This document shows, in pieces, positions 54,221 through 64,000 of a stretch of DNA of 64,000 nt. The number at the start of each line of letters is the position of its first letter. Positions within the stretch are counted from its first letter, which is position 1. Location of the stretch: contig NZ_NERY01000001.1 in assembly GCF_003063375.1 (NCBI RefSeq), positions 1,240,001 through 1,304,000 of the forward strand. Reading direction: 5' to 3'. Both the position numbers and the translations under genes were made by a program. Below the pieces are notes generated by a model. That model saw only the letters and a program-made list of their open reading frames with translations. It did no database searches and had not been told where the DNA came from. This DNA is from Limnohabitans sp. MMS-10A-178 (GTDB taxonomy: Bacteria > Pseudomonadota > Gammaproteobacteria > Burkholderiales > Burkholderiaceae_C).

Positions 54221-55162
54221 TCAAGGCCATTGTGCATCTAGCCATTTCAGCGCTTGCTGAACAAGCTGAGCACTGTCAGCTTGTACGATGTGACGGTGTG
54301 GCATGCTTCTTAACCAAGTCAGTTGTCTTTTGGCCAATTGCCGCGTGGCAAAGATGCCGCGGTCTCGCAGCTCTGTCATGGGCATGATGCCGTCGAGGGC
54401 TTCCCAAGCTTGACGATAACCCACGCAACGCATCGAGGGCAGGTCGATTTGCAAATCGCCACGTGCCCGCAGTGTTTTGACTTCCTCTAAAAAGCCTTGG
54501 GCCAGCATGTCGTCAAAGCGCTGTTCTATGCGTTGGTGCAGCCAGGCACGATCGAGGGGCTCTAAGCTGAGCATGGGAAAGTTGTACGCATCTTCCTCGC
54601 GGATGGCTTTTTGTTGAAAGCTCGACAGGGTTAGACCAGAAATTCTAAATACTTCCAGAGCTCGAGAGATGCGTTGGCTGTCTGCAGGGGCTAGCCTTGC
54701 TGCAGTGAGGGGGTCAACAAGTTTCAATTGCGCATGAAGCGCAGGCCACCCCAGTTTTTCTGCTTCTTCTTGAATGCGGGTTCTGATCACAGTATCGGCG
54801 CCAGGCATGTCGTTCAAACCTTCCATCAAGGCTTTGAAGTAAAGCATGGTGCCGCCTACCAACAATGGCAGCTTGCCCCGACTTGATATCTCCGCTACAC
54901 AGGCCAAAGCATCACGCGCAAATTCTGCCGCGCTGTAAGCGTTGAGTGGGTCGCGAATGTTGATCAGGTGATGCGGTACAGCAGCCAGTTCTGCCAGACT
55001 GGGCTTGGCCGTGCCAATGTCCATGCCTTTGTAAACCAAGGCTGAGTCGACGCTGATGATTTCGGCACCGCCTCTTTTTTGCAGGTGTTCTGCCATGGCC
55101 ATGGCCAAGCCTGTTTTGCCGCTGGCGGTGGGCCCTGCAATGGCAACTGCATGGAGCTTCAT
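54221..55162 (-). CDS. miaA: tRNA dimethylallyltransferase
   Basis: [39 protein letters not shown]. Confidence 0.95.
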   Translation of the reverse strand: MKLHAVAIAGPTASGKTGLAMAMAEHLQKRGGAEIISVDSALVYKGMDIGTAKPSLAELAAVPHHLINIRDPLNAYSAAEFARDALACVAEISSRGKLPLLVGGTMLYFKALMEGLNDMPGADTVIRTRIQEEAEKLGWPALHAQLKLVDPLTAARLAPADSQRISRALEVFRISGLTLSSFQQKAIREEDAYNFPMLSLEPLDRAWLHQRIEQRFDDMLAQGFLEEVKTLRARGDLQIDLPSMRCVGYRQAWEALDGIMPMTELRDRGIFATRQLAKRQLTWLRSMPHRHIVQADSAQLVQQALKWLDAQWP

Positions 55163-56406
55163 TTTTGCACCAATGCGGGGGCAGCCTGCGGTAAAGGAAT
55201 TTTGCGCACGGCCAAAGAGCCAATGAGGCACAAACAAATGGATGCACACATGATGCCTTGTGCCATGGTCAACAAGGGCTCGCTCATGTGCGTGCCAATC
55301 CAAGAGCCTATGCCAAAAGCAACCAACATCATCGAGAAGCCGTTCAAGGCCGATGCCGTACCGGCCATTTCAGGAAATGGCGCAACACAACCGCTTTGGC
55401 CGCAAGGTTGGTGCACGCCATGCGCCAACAAAAAAATGTTGACAGGCAGCATCACAACCCAAGCGCTAAACCAAGATTGCCCTGGGCCTGCATAAGCCAC
55501 CAGCATCATCAGGGCGCCTGCCAATAAACTCACTAAACTGGCCATGAAGACGCAGGTTTGAACGCTGATGCGCAACAACAACCAACGACAGATGAAGGTG
55601 CCAACGATGTAGGACAGCGACATTGAAAACATCAACAGGCCATACACTGTTTTGCTCAAGCCCATGGTTTGCGTAAAAACAAACGGCGAGGTGGCCAAGA
55701 AGGTAAAAAGTCCCGCATAAGAAGCGGTTGACAAAGAGCTGTAGGCCTGAAAGGTGGGGTGACGAACAATGTGTTTGACCGATGTCCACAAGTTGTTGAG
55801 TTGCAGCGCATGGGGGTTGCGTTGTTGCAAACTTTCATCAAAGTAAAAGTAAATCAGTGCGCCTGTGAAGGTGGCAAACACAATCAAACTGCTGAGAGCC
55901 CAGCGCCAGCCCAGCAGGTCTGTGAGAAAGCCGCCCACAGGCACACAAGTGCAAGCAATGGCACCCAATCCCGTGAGGGCCTGCGACATGATTTTGGCGC
56001 CTTGCACAGGCTCATACAAATCGCGAATGATGGCGCGAGCTGCCATGACACACGCGCCCATGGCCACACCTTGAAGCGTTCGCGCTGCAACGAGGGCCTC
56101 AATGCTAGGCGCCAATACACAAGCAACAGCAGAAATCACATAAACCGCGATGCCGCCCAACAAAACGGGTCTGCGCCCCCATTTGTCTGACAAGGGCCCC
56201 CAGACCAACTGGGAGGTGCCAAAGGCCAAGAGCAGCGCGGTAAGCGTGAGTTGAGCTTGCACCATGCTGGCGCCAAAGCCTTGGGTCAAGGCGGGCAAGG
56301 CTGGCAAGTACAAGTCGGTGGTGATAGGCTGCAAGCCAAGCAGCAATGCCAGCAAAATAACCGTCATCAACTGACTGCGAGTACCCAATGGCGGGGAGTT
56401 GGACAT
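55159..56406 (-). CDS. MFS transporter, Bcr/CflA family
   Basis: [44 protein letters not shown] overlap with miaA. Confidence 0.9.
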   Translation of the reverse strand: MSNSPPLGTRSQLMTVILLALLLGLQPITTDLYLPALPALTQGFGASMVQAQLTLTALLLAFGTSQLVWGPLSDKWGRRPVLLGGIAVYVISAVACVLAPSIEALVAARTLQGVAMGACVMAARAIIRDLYEPVQGAKIMSQALTGLGAIACTCVPVGGFLTDLLGWRWALSSLIVFATFTGALIYFYFDESLQQRNPHALQLNNLWTSVKHIVRHPTFQAYSSLSTASYAGLFTFLATSPFVFTQTMGLSKTVYGLLMFSMSLSYIVGTFICRWLLLRISVQTCVFMASLVSLLAGALMMLVAYAGPGQSWFSAWVVMLPVNIFLLAHGVHQPCGQSGCVAPFPEMAGTASALNGFSMMLVAFGIGSWIGTHMSEPLLTMAQGIMCASICLCLIGSLAVRKIPLPQAAPALVQK

Positions 56407-58289
56407 CAACGACCCCGCAAGAACAGGGCGTCTAATTCACGCAGACTGACTTGCCGCCAGGTAGGGCGGCCGTGGTTGCACTGATCTGAGCGCTCGGTGT
56501 CTTCCATTTGTCTGAGCAAGGCGTTCATTTCATCCAATGTGAGTTTGCGGTTGGCGCGCACCGCGCCATGGCAGGCCATGGTGGCCAAGATTTCATTTTG
56601 GGCGCGTTGTACCACGGTGGCTGCGTCGTGCTGTGCCAACTCGGCCAACACACTCCGGGCCAGCTCGACGGCATCGCCTTGGGCCAAGGACGTGGGAACT
56701 GCTCGAACAGCCAAGGTTTTGGCTGAAAGGGCAGAAATTTCTAGACCCAACTGGGCCAGCACTTCTGCGCAACTCTCTGCCGTGGCAATTTCTTGGGGCG
56801 TGGCGGCAAACGCACTTGGAATTAGCAAAGGTTGGCTGCTAATTTGGGTGCTGTCGAGTTGCTGCTTAAGGCGTTCATACACGATGCGTTCATGTGCTGC
56901 GTGCATATCGACCACCACCAAGCCTTGCCTGTTTTCAGCCAAGATATACACACCTTGCAACTGGGCAATGGCCCTGCCAAGCGGCCATTCATGTGCTTCT
57001 TGCGATGTGGTGTCGGAAGCAAGCTTGGCCATTGAAGGCGTGCTTGCAAAGCTGGCTGTTTCTTCCTCCAGCTTGGAGGTGTTGCCCCACAAGGCTTTTA
57101 AATCAGCCAATGCTTGAGCAGGATCTTCTGATCGGCGTTGAACTTCAAATGCCATACCGCGTTGCGACCAATTGGGGTGTGCGGGTGCCACATTGGGGCT
57201 AGGGCGAAGTTGGAGTGACTGGGTGGCTTCTGAATCTGCAACGCTGCCAATTGCACCCTGCGTGCCAGCAATCAATTGTGCACGGGGCACTGCCAGTGCA
57301 CTTTCGATGGCGTGCCGCATGGCCTGATGGACTTCACGGCTATCGCGAAATCGGACTTCAATTTTGGTGGGGTGAACATTGACATCTACACGGGCTGGAT
57401 CCATTTGCAAATACAGCACATAGACGGGTTGGCGTTGGCCATGCAGCACATCTTCATAGGCGCTACGGGCACCGTGGGAAATGACTTTATCGCGCACAAA
57501 TCGGCCATTGACATAAGAAAATTGTTGGTCGGCACGTGCGCGCGCGGCATCGGGCGTGCCGGCACGGCCGCGAACATGAACAGGCCCAGACCTGAAATCG
57601 ATGTTGACTGAAGAAGCCACAAAATCTTCCCCCAAGACATCGGCCAAGCGTTGGTTCCAACCCGCTTCGCCTGAGTGGCTTCGCCATTGCTCCACAATTT
57701 TGCCTTCATGCCATATGGCAAAACCAACCTCGGGTCTGGCCAAGGCGTGGCGTCTGACGGCTTCAATGCAATGTGCCAGTTCTGTGTTTTCAGACTTTAG
57801 AAAATGGCGGCGTGCCGGTGTTGAAAAGAAGAGCTCTTTGACTTCGACAGTGGTGCCAACGGCCCTGGCCGCGGGCCGAAGTTCGCCCGTTTGACCTTCT
57901 AAAAGAAAAGCGCTTGGGGCGCCTTCAATGCGCGACAGCAAACTCATTTCAGACACTGAATTCATGGCTGCCAGTGCTTCGCCCCGAAAGCCCATGGTGG
58001 CCACTGATTCCAAATCTTCCAAACTCACAATTTTGCTGGTGGCATGTCTTTTGAGGGCGATGGGAAGTTGTTCTGCTGGAATGCCACAGCCATCGTCTTC
58101 AACCGATATCAGCCGAATCCCACCGCCGAGCAGTCGAAGCGTAATTTGCCTTGCGCCCGCATCCAGCGCATTGTCAAGCAGCTCACGCACCACTGAGGCG
58201 GGTCGCTCGACCACTTCACCCGCTGCAATCTGGCTGATGAGCACATCAGGCAGTTCTCGAATGGTGGGTGGGGTTTGGACTTTGGACAT
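56406..58289 (-). CDS. mutL: DNA mismatch repair protein MutL
   Basis: IRELPDVLISQIAAGEVVERPASVVRELLDNALDAGA, GFRGEALAAMNSVS. Confidence 0.96.
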   Translation of the reverse strand: MSKVQTPPTIRELPDVLISQIAAGEVVERPASVVRELLDNALDAGARQITLRLLGGGIRLISVEDDGCGIPAEQLPIALKRHATSKIVSLEDLESVATMGFRGEALAAMNSVSEMSLLSRIEGAPSAFLLEGQTGELRPAARAVGTTVEVKELFFSTPARRHFLKSENTELAHCIEAVRRHALARPEVGFAIWHEGKIVEQWRSHSGEAGWNQRLADVLGEDFVASSVNIDFRSGPVHVRGRAGTPDAARARADQQFSYVNGRFVRDKVISHGARSAYEDVLHGQRQPVYVLYLQMDPARVDVNVHPTKIEVRFRDSREVHQAMRHAIESALAVPRAQLIAGTQGAIGSVADSEATQSLQLRPSPNVAPAHPNWSQRGMAFEVQRRSEDPAQALADLKALWGNTSKLEEETASFASTPSMAKLASDTTSQEAHEWPLGRAIAQLQGVYILAENRQGLVVVDMHAAHERIVYERLKQQLDSTQISSQPLLIPSAFAATPQEIATAESCAEVLAQLGLEISALSAKTLAVRAVPTSLAQGDAVELARSVLAELAQHDAATVVQRAQNEILATMACHGAVRANRKLTLDEMNALLRQMEDTERSDQCNHGRPTWRQVSLRELDALFLRGR

Positions 58290-58364
58290 CGTCAAATTGT
58301 AGGTGCAGGACCCCCTTATTTCCCGATGAAAGGGGAGGTGTTTCAAGAAAGGGATAATCTGCGT

Positions 58365-59006
58365 ATGGAATATCTCATGCAATTGATCGATTTTATTCTC
58401 CACGTAGACCGCTATTTGGAGATGTTTGTGGCCAATTACGGCCCCTGGGTTTATGCCTTGCTGTTTCTCATCGTGTTTGTGGAAACTGGCTTGGTGGTCA
58501 TGCCTTTCTTGCCGGGCGACTCTTTGTTGTTTGTGGTGGGCACGCTTTGCGGTACAGGACTTTTGAGCCTGCCTGTGGCCATGAGCTTGTTGCTCATTGC
58601 GGCAATCTTGGGGGATCAAGTGAATTACAGAATAGGTCGCTTTTTTGGCCCTAAGGTTTTTCAATGGGAAAACTCACGTTTTTTCAACCGGGCCGCTTTT
58701 GACAAGGCGCACAATTTTTACGAAACCTATGGTGGCATCACCATTGTTTTGGCGCGCTTCATGCCCTTTGTGAGAACCTTCGTGCCATTTGTGGCGGGTG
58801 TGGCGGCCATGACCCCCTCTCGGTTTGTCGCCTTCAATGTCCTTGGGGCCTTCATCTGGGTGTGCGGCCTCACCGGTGCAGGCTACTTGTTTGGCGAAAC
58901 AGCCTTTGTGCAAACCCACTTGAGCAAAATCATTTGGGCCATGATTTTGATTCCTGGCTTGTTGGCGTTGTGGGGCGCCTGGCGCGCTAACCAAAAGTCT
59001 AGTTAA
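58365..59006 (+). CDS. DedA family membrane protein
   Basis: VETGLVVMPFLPGDSLLFVVG, RFMPFVRTFVPFVAGVAAM. Confidence 0.92.
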   Translation: MEYLMQLIDFILHVDRYLEMFVANYGPWVYALLFLIVFVETGLVVMPFLPGDSLLFVVGTLCGTGLLSLPVAMSLLLIAAILGDQVNYRIGRFFGPKVFQWENSRFFNRAAFDKAHNFYETYGGITIVLARFMPFVRTFVPFVAGVAAMTPSRFVAFNVLGAFIWVCGLTGAGYLFGETAFVQTHLSKIIWAMILIPGLLALWGAWRANQKSS

Positions 59007-60370
59007 GTTGAGCGCTTGCGGGTCAAGGGCGGGTTGCGTTCAAAGTATTTTTGCAAGCCTTTGACCAATGCATCGGCAATGTTGTTTTGGTATTGCGGAT
59101 CGGCCAACTTGGCTTCTTCGCTGGGGTTGCTGATGAATGCCGTTTCTACCAGCACACTGGGAATATCGGGCGCTTTCAAGACCGCAAAGCCTGCTTGCTC
59201 AACTTTCGGTTTGTGCAATCTTGCGATGCTGCCAATTTCACGCAAAATAGCGCCACCTAAATTCAAGCTGTCTTTGATTTGAGCGGAGGTACTCATGTCT
59301 AGTAGTGCTTGCTGAACCTGTGAGTCTTTCACACCCAGGTTCATGCCGCCAATCAAATCGGCCTTGTTTTCTTGTGAGGCCATCCAACGAGCCGCGCTAC
59401 TAGACGCAGCGCCTTGACTGAGCGCAAACACACTGGCGCCTTGTGCGTTGGGGGTGAAAAAAGCATCGGCGTGAACACTGACAAACAAATCGGCTTGAAC
59501 TTTTCTGGCCTTTTGAACACGAACATGTAACGGTACAAAGAAGTCTGCATCGCGCGTCAGAAAAGCCCGCATGGGGCTGCCCTTGACTTGTGTGGCGTTG
59601 ATCCGATCGCGCAACTTGAGCGCAATTTGAAGCACCACATCTTTCTCTTTGGTGCCATTGGGGCCAATCGCGCCCGGATCTTCACCGCCGTGTCCTGGGT
59701 CGATGGCCACCACAATCAAACGATCGGTGATGGGAGGGGCAGTTACATTGCCTGGGGGGCTTTGTACATTGCCAGGCGTTGTTGTATTGCTAGGAGAACT
59801 GGCAGAACTGGAGCTTGGGGCGTTGGCGGTGATGTTTGAATTTGAATTTGAAGTTGAATTTGCGTTTGAGTTTGCATTCTTGTTCAGCCAATCCGCAATG
59901 GGATCGTTGCTCTGGGTTCGCTCGGCAATCCAACTTTCCAAAGGGTCTACGGGCGTGCTTGGGTACAAATCCAACACCAAGCGGTGTTGGTAGTTGCCGA
60001 CGGGGGTGAGGGCGAAGACTTGGGGCTGCACAGGCTGTTTCAGGTCAAACACCATGCGCACCACGCCCGGGCTGTTTTGGGCCACACGAACGCCAGTGAT
60101 GTTGGGATCATCGGGCTTGATTTTGCCCACCCATTCTCTGATGGCGGGGTTGAGTTCCAAGCCTTCAATGTCAATGGCCAAGCGGGGTGGCGATGGCACA
60201 AAGGTGTGCTTTGTTTTCAATGCCACATCGGATTCCAAGGTGACGCGCGAGTAGTCTCTGGCGGGCCATACCCGAACGGCCAACAGGCTGGCGCCTTTGC
60301 AAATATCGGCCCAGCCCAGCATCAAGGCAAGGCTTGAAAATTTGAGCCAATTACGGCGCTGAATGGGCAT
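59003..60370 (-). CDS. amiC: N-acetylmuramoyl-L-alanine amidase (AMIN + Amidase_3)
   Basis: VVAIDPGHGGEDPGAIGPNGTKEKDVVL, SVHADAF, VLVETAFISNPSEE. Confidence 0.94.
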   Translation of the reverse strand: MPIQRRNWLKFSSLALMLGWADICKGASLLAVRVWPARDYSRVTLESDVALKTKHTFVPSPPRLAIDIEGLELNPAIREWVGKIKPDDPNITGVRVAQNSPGVVRMVFDLKQPVQPQVFALTPVGNYQHRLVLDLYPSTPVDPLESWIAERTQSNDPIADWLNKNANSNANSTSNSNSNITANAPSSSSASSPSNTTTPGNVQSPPGNVTAPPITDRLIVVAIDPGHGGEDPGAIGPNGTKEKDVVLQIALKLRDRINATQVKGSPMRAFLTRDADFFVPLHVRVQKARKVQADLFVSVHADAFFTPNAQGASVFALSQGAASSSAARWMASQENKADLIGGMNLGVKDSQVQQALLDMSTSAQIKDSLNLGGAILREIGSIARLHKPKVEQAGFAVLKAPDIPSVLVETAFISNPSEEAKLADPQYQNNIADALVKGLQKYFERNPPLTRKRST

Positions 60371-60929
60371 GACCTGTCGTCATTTGAGAGTTGCAGGGAA
60401 TGGCGGCTTGTAGGGCTTGCAAGATACTCAAACCTTGTGGTGTGAACGCACTGGCTTCAACTTGCCGACCGTCGATTTCGTTGACAGTGATCTTCAATTT
60501 CAAATCGGGCAGGGGCAACATCCCTTCAGCTTGTTGAGCCCACTCCGAAATTTTCAAGCCTTGGCTGGCAAAAATATCGCGGAATCCAGCTTCTTCAAAC
60601 TCCTCAGGCTCATTGAATCGATAGAAATCAAAATGCCAAATGGGAAAGCGCAAGCTGTCTATTTCATTCAAGGCTTCATGGGGCTCAACCACAGCGTAGG
60701 TTGGGCTTTTGATGCGGCCCTTAACACCCAAGGCTTGCAACAAATGCCTGACCAAGGTTGTTTTGCCAGCTCCCAGGTTGCCTTCTAGTTCGAGGTAGGC
60801 GTTGTGCAAGCCGCTTTGTTGTGCCATGCATTGGGCAAACGCCTGAGTTTGGTTTTCTTGAGTCCATAGCCAACTGCCTGTGCCATGGGGCTCAGGAGTT
60901 CCTACAATCTCATGGTGAACACCACTCAT
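60351..60929 (-). CDS. tsaE: tRNA t6A biosynthesis ATPase TsaE
   Basis: LELEGNLGAGKTTLVRHLLQALG, SPTYAVVEPH, IWHFDFYRFNEPEE. Confidence 0.93.
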   Translation of the reverse strand: MSGVHHEIVGTPEPHGTGSWLWTQENQTQAFAQCMAQQSGLHNAYLELEGNLGAGKTTLVRHLLQALGVKGRIKSPTYAVVEPHEALNEIDSLRFPIWHFDFYRFNEPEEFEEAGFRDIFASQGLKISEWAQQAEGMLPLPDLKLKITVNEIDGRQVEASAFTPQGLSILQALQAAIPCNSQMTTGHAHSAP

Positions 60930-62042
60930 CATTCTCTTTCAATCAATGCAGCCAAGTTGGATGCCGCAGCCTTGTGGTCCAAAATGCAAAATGCGGCGCA
61001 AGCATTGGGATTTTCTCAAATTGGCGTGACAGGTGTGAATTTGTCTGCAGCAGAGCCCGGACTCAAAGCATGGCTTGCCGCTGGATTTCACGGCAGCATG
61101 AACTATATGGCAAGTCATGGCTTGAAGCGCGCCAGGCCCGCAGAATTGGTCCCCGGCACCGTCAGTGTCATCACCGTCCGAATGGATTACTTGCCCAGCA
61201 ATGTGCCCGATCTTTCTTTGGAAAGTGAAGCCAATGCCTTAAAGCAGCCCATGCAGGGGGTAGTGTCTGTGTATGCCAGAGGCCGGGACTATCACAAGGT
61301 TTTGCGCCAGCGGCTGCAAAAACTTCAATCGCAAATGGCTGAATGGGTGGGCCCTTTTGGCCACAGAGTCTTTACAGACTCTGCACCTGTTATGGAAGCT
61401 GAGTTGGCAGTCAGAAGTGGGCAGGGCTGGCGAGGTAAACACACCTTGGTGCTGCAGCGAGACGCGGGGTCATTTTTCTTTTTGGGTGAAATTTTCATTG
61501 ACTTTGAGTTACCCGAAACGCAAGCCACGGCATCCCATTGCGGCACCTGTTCGGCATGCCTTGATGTTTGCCCAACGCGAGCCATTGTGGCGCCGTATCA
61601 ATTGGATGCACGCCGCTGTATTTCTTACTTAACGATTGAACATGCGGGTGAAATACCGCATGAACTGCGCCCCTTGATTGGCAATCGCATTTATGGCTGT
61701 GATGACTGTCAATGGGCCTGTCCATGGAATAAATATGCCAAGAAAAGCACCTTGCCTGATTTCAATTCGCGAGAAGCTATGTCTGCACCTCAATTGCTGA
61801 ATCTTCTCGAATGGGATGAGCAGACCTTTCTCAACAACACAGAGGGTAGTGCCATTCGCCGCATAGGGCATGCCAGATGGCTGCGCAACGTGGCTTTGGC
61901 CGCTGGCAATGCATTGGCCCTTGGGCACGCCATTGATGAGTCTGATGCATTGGCTTTGCAAAGAGCCCTGATTCGTTGGCAAGATCACGAGGACCCTGTG
62001 GTGCAAGAGCAGGTGGCGTGGTCTTTGGCGCAGCGTGCTTAA
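60912..62042 (+). CDS. queG: Epoxyqueuosine reductase QueG
   Basis: CGTCSACLDVCPTRAI and CDDCQWACPWNK 4Fe-4S motifs; RBS CAGGAG upstream. Confidence 0.95.
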   Translation: MVNTTHHSLSINAAKLDAAALWSKMQNAAQALGFSQIGVTGVNLSAAEPGLKAWLAAGFHGSMNYMASHGLKRARPAELVPGTVSVITVRMDYLPSNVPDLSLESEANALKQPMQGVVSVYARGRDYHKVLRQRLQKLQSQMAEWVGPFGHRVFTDSAPVMEAELAVRSGQGWRGKHTLVLQRDAGSFFFLGEIFIDFELPETQATASHCGTCSACLDVCPTRAIVAPYQLDARRCISYLTIEHAGEIPHELRPLIGNRIYGCDDCQWACPWNKYAKKSTLPDFNSREAMSAPQLLNLLEWDEQTFLNNTEGSAIRRIGHARWLRNVALAAGNALALGHAIDESDALALQRALIRWQDHEDPVVQEQVAWSLAQRA

Positions 62043-62956
62043 AAACGCAAACCTTGGAGTACGCCCAATGCAAAGGGCAAGCTCAACATGCCCAGCAGAG
62101 TTGACAGCGTCACCAGCCCTGCCACCAAAGATCCGTTGTAGCCCATCCTGGCGGCCAGCACATAACAGGTTGACGCCGTGGGCAAAGCTGAAAAAATGAG
62201 CAAAACGGTGGTTTGCAACTCGTTCAGTTTGAAAATTTGAGCCAAGCTCCATGCAATGCAGGGTAAAAACAAATGTTTGAGAGTCAATACCAAACTGCCC
62301 AGAAGCTTTCCTTGGTTCAAGGCTTTGACTTCCATGCCGGCACCGGCAGACAACAGCCCCAAAGCCAAGGAGGCAGCGCCAATTTTGGAGAGGCTTGGAT
62401 CAAGGATGGCCGGAATGGCAAAGCCTGATAAATTGAAGGCCAAGCCACTGGTGGTGGCCAATATCAAGGGGTTGCGAACAATCTCACGGCCAAACCCTGA
62501 GTCACCATGCCTTGCCATAGGCCATACCGCACCCACATTGAACATGGGCACACAAAACCCTATCAGCACTGAAATAAGCAGCAAACCTTCTGCGCCGCAC
62601 AAGCGTTCAACCAAGGCCAAAGCGATGAAAGAGTTGAATCTGAAACCGATTTGGGCGCTGGCAGCATGATCTCTGCGATTGATTTTGGAGCCTAACCAAG
62701 GCCAATAGGGCAGGCTGTAACTCAGCGCAATGCCTGCCAAGCCCATGCTGACGCCAGCCATTAAAAAGCTGGAGGTGGCTTGGATATCTAGGGGACTTTT
62801 GGCAATGGAATAGAAAAGTAAGACTGGGAATAAGAAGTAATAAACCAAGTGCTCGGTTTGTTGCCAAACGCTTCGGTTCAGCCCTGTGAAGCGGCACAGG
62901 AAGTAACCACACAAAATCAGGGAAAAGTCGGGAAATAAAAGCTGCGCATAATTCAC
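62039..62956 (-). CDS. AEC family transporter (auxin efflux carrier)
   Basis: Multiple TM segments, MAGVSMGLAGIALSYSLPYW..., ALPTASTCYVLAARMGYNGSLVAGLVTLSTLLG. Confidence 0.85.
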   Translation of the reverse strand: MNYAQLLFPDFSLILCGYFLCRFTGLNRSVWQQTEHLVYYFLFPVLLFYSIAKSPLDIQATSSFLMAGVSMGLAGIALSYSLPYWPWLGSKINRRDHAASAQIGFRFNSFIALALVERLCGAEGLLLISVLIGFCVPMFNVGAVWPMARHGDSGFGREIVRNPLILATTSGLAFNLSGFAIPAILDPSLSKIGAASLALGLLSAGAGMEVKALNQGKLLGSLVLTLKHLFLPCIAWSLAQIFKLNELQTTVLLIFSALPTASTCYVLAARMGYNGSLVAGLVTLSTLLGMLSLPFALGVLQGLRF

Positions 62957-63046
62957 CCCCGTAGCATAACGTTAGTATTTGGGGGTTTGGCCTCTGAACC
63001 GCAGCTTATTGCTTATGATGTTAAGTAGTCATTTTTAGGAGTTTTT

Positions 63047-64000
63047 ATGGACCGTCGTCAAAGTTTGCTAGCTTCTGCTGTTGTGATTGCCTTGGGTGTT
63101 GTGGCCGGAACCGCCAGTGCTCAAAACTACCCAAGCAAAATCATCAGACTGCAGGTGCCTTTTGCCCCTGGTGGCACCACTGACATCATTGCCCGCGTCA
63201 TTTCTGAGCCGTTGGGCAAGGCATTGGGACAATCTGTCGTAGTGGAAAATAAGGCCGGTGGTGGCGGTGTTGTCGGTGCAACAGAAACTGTGCGTGCCAC
63301 CCCTGATGGTTATTCTTTGGGCATGGCAACGGTTTCGACCACGGCGGCCAATCCCGCCATCAACCCTAAAAATCCGTACAACCCCATTACCGATTTCACC
63401 CCCATCATCAACATTGCTGCCACGCCCAATGTGATTGCCGTGCATCCCAGCTTTCCCGCACGCAACTACAAAGACTTTGTGGCTGAGTTGAAGAAAAACC
63501 CTGGCAAGTATTCCTACGCTTCTTCAGGCACCGGTGGCATTGGCCACTTGCAGACAGAGCTTTGGAAAAGCTTGGCTGGCGTGTTCATCACCCACATTCC
63601 TTACAGAGGTGCTGGCCCCGCTTTGAACGACACTGTTGCCGGTCAAGTGCCCATTATTTTTGACAACATGCCGTCCGCTTTGCCATTTATCCAATCGGGC
63701 AGATTGATTCCAATTGTGGTGGCTGCCCCTCAGCGTTTGTCTCAACTGCCCAATGTGCCCACTTTCAAAGAAGTTGGTTTAGAGCCAGTCAATCGCATGG
63801 CCTATTACGGTATTTTGGGCCCCAAGAATTTGCCCAAAGAAGTGATTGACAAAATCAGCGCTGGCACCAGAAAAGCCTTGGAAGATCCAGCGGTTCGCAA
63901 ACGCATTGAAGACACAGGCTCTTTGATCATTGCCAATACCCCCGAGCAATTTGCGGCCCAAATCAAAGCTGAATTTGATGTCTACAAAAATGTGGTGGAT
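63047..64000 (+). CDS. Bug/TctC family substrate-binding protein, truncated by window end
   Basis: [51 protein letters not shown]...; open to base 64000, so missing from ORF track. Confidence 0.92.
   Translation, partial: MDRRQSLLASAVVIALGVVAGTASAQNYPSKIIRLQVPFAPGGTTDIIARVISEPLGKALGQSVVVENKAGGGGVVGATETVRATPDGYSLGMATVSTTAANPAINPKNPYNPITDFTPIINIAATPNVIAVHPSFPARNYKDFVAELKKNPGKYSYASSGTGGIGHLQTELWKSLAGVFITHIPYRGAGPALNDTVAGQVPIIFDNMPSALPFIQSGRLIPIVVAAPQRLSQLPNVPTFKEVGLEPVNRMAYYGILGPKNLPKEVIDKISAGTRKALEDPAVRKRIEDTGSLIIANTPEQFAAQIKAEFDVYKNVVD

Noticed and set aside
58290-58664. N-terminal extension of the mutL ORF (ORF track start 58664)
   Set aside because: MutL homologues begin close to IRELPDVLISQIAAGEVVERP; extension overlaps the divergent dedA gene and is not MutL-like. 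Start set at 58289.
1-64000. CRISPR arrays, prophage, integrons, toxin-antitoxin or defence systems
   Set aside because: No regularly spaced repeats, cas, integrase, transposase, phage structural or TA-like genes recognised in either strand.

Overview
Chromosomal window from a betaproteobacterium, probably Burkholderiales/Comamonadaceae-like (inferred from gene content and synteny; not verified by search). Nearly all of it is housekeeping DNA: a glnA-(DUF4124-like)-ntrB-ntrC nitrogen-control block with a sigma54 promoter, glnS, uppP, mutS, suhB-like, trmJ, cysE, mog, darP(yjgA)/pmbA, rpsU, cobA/ybiB, tsaD, solute-binding proteins (Bug/TctC type), rpsO-pnp-tpiA-secG, tRNA-Leu(GAG), a complete 14-gene nuoA-N operon, a minus-strand mutL-MFS-miaA...D-aminoacylase run, amiC, tsaE and queG. 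I see no prophage, CRISPR array, transposase, integrase or recognisable defence island. The most interesting unexplained structure is non-coding: (1) a 226-bp nested, nearly palindromic element filling the pmbA/yqeY convergent gap (REP/MITE-like); (2) a chain of hairpins around tRNA-Leu(GAG) between secG and nuoA; (3) a long imperfect hairpin in the pnp leader resembling an RNase III autoregulation site; (4) a hairpin overlapping the NUDIX start codon just after nuoN. There is also an unlisted 47-aa basic ORF at 53937-54080 and a repeat-rich beta-propeller-like lipoprotein. All homology calls come from reading the translations; no database search was run.
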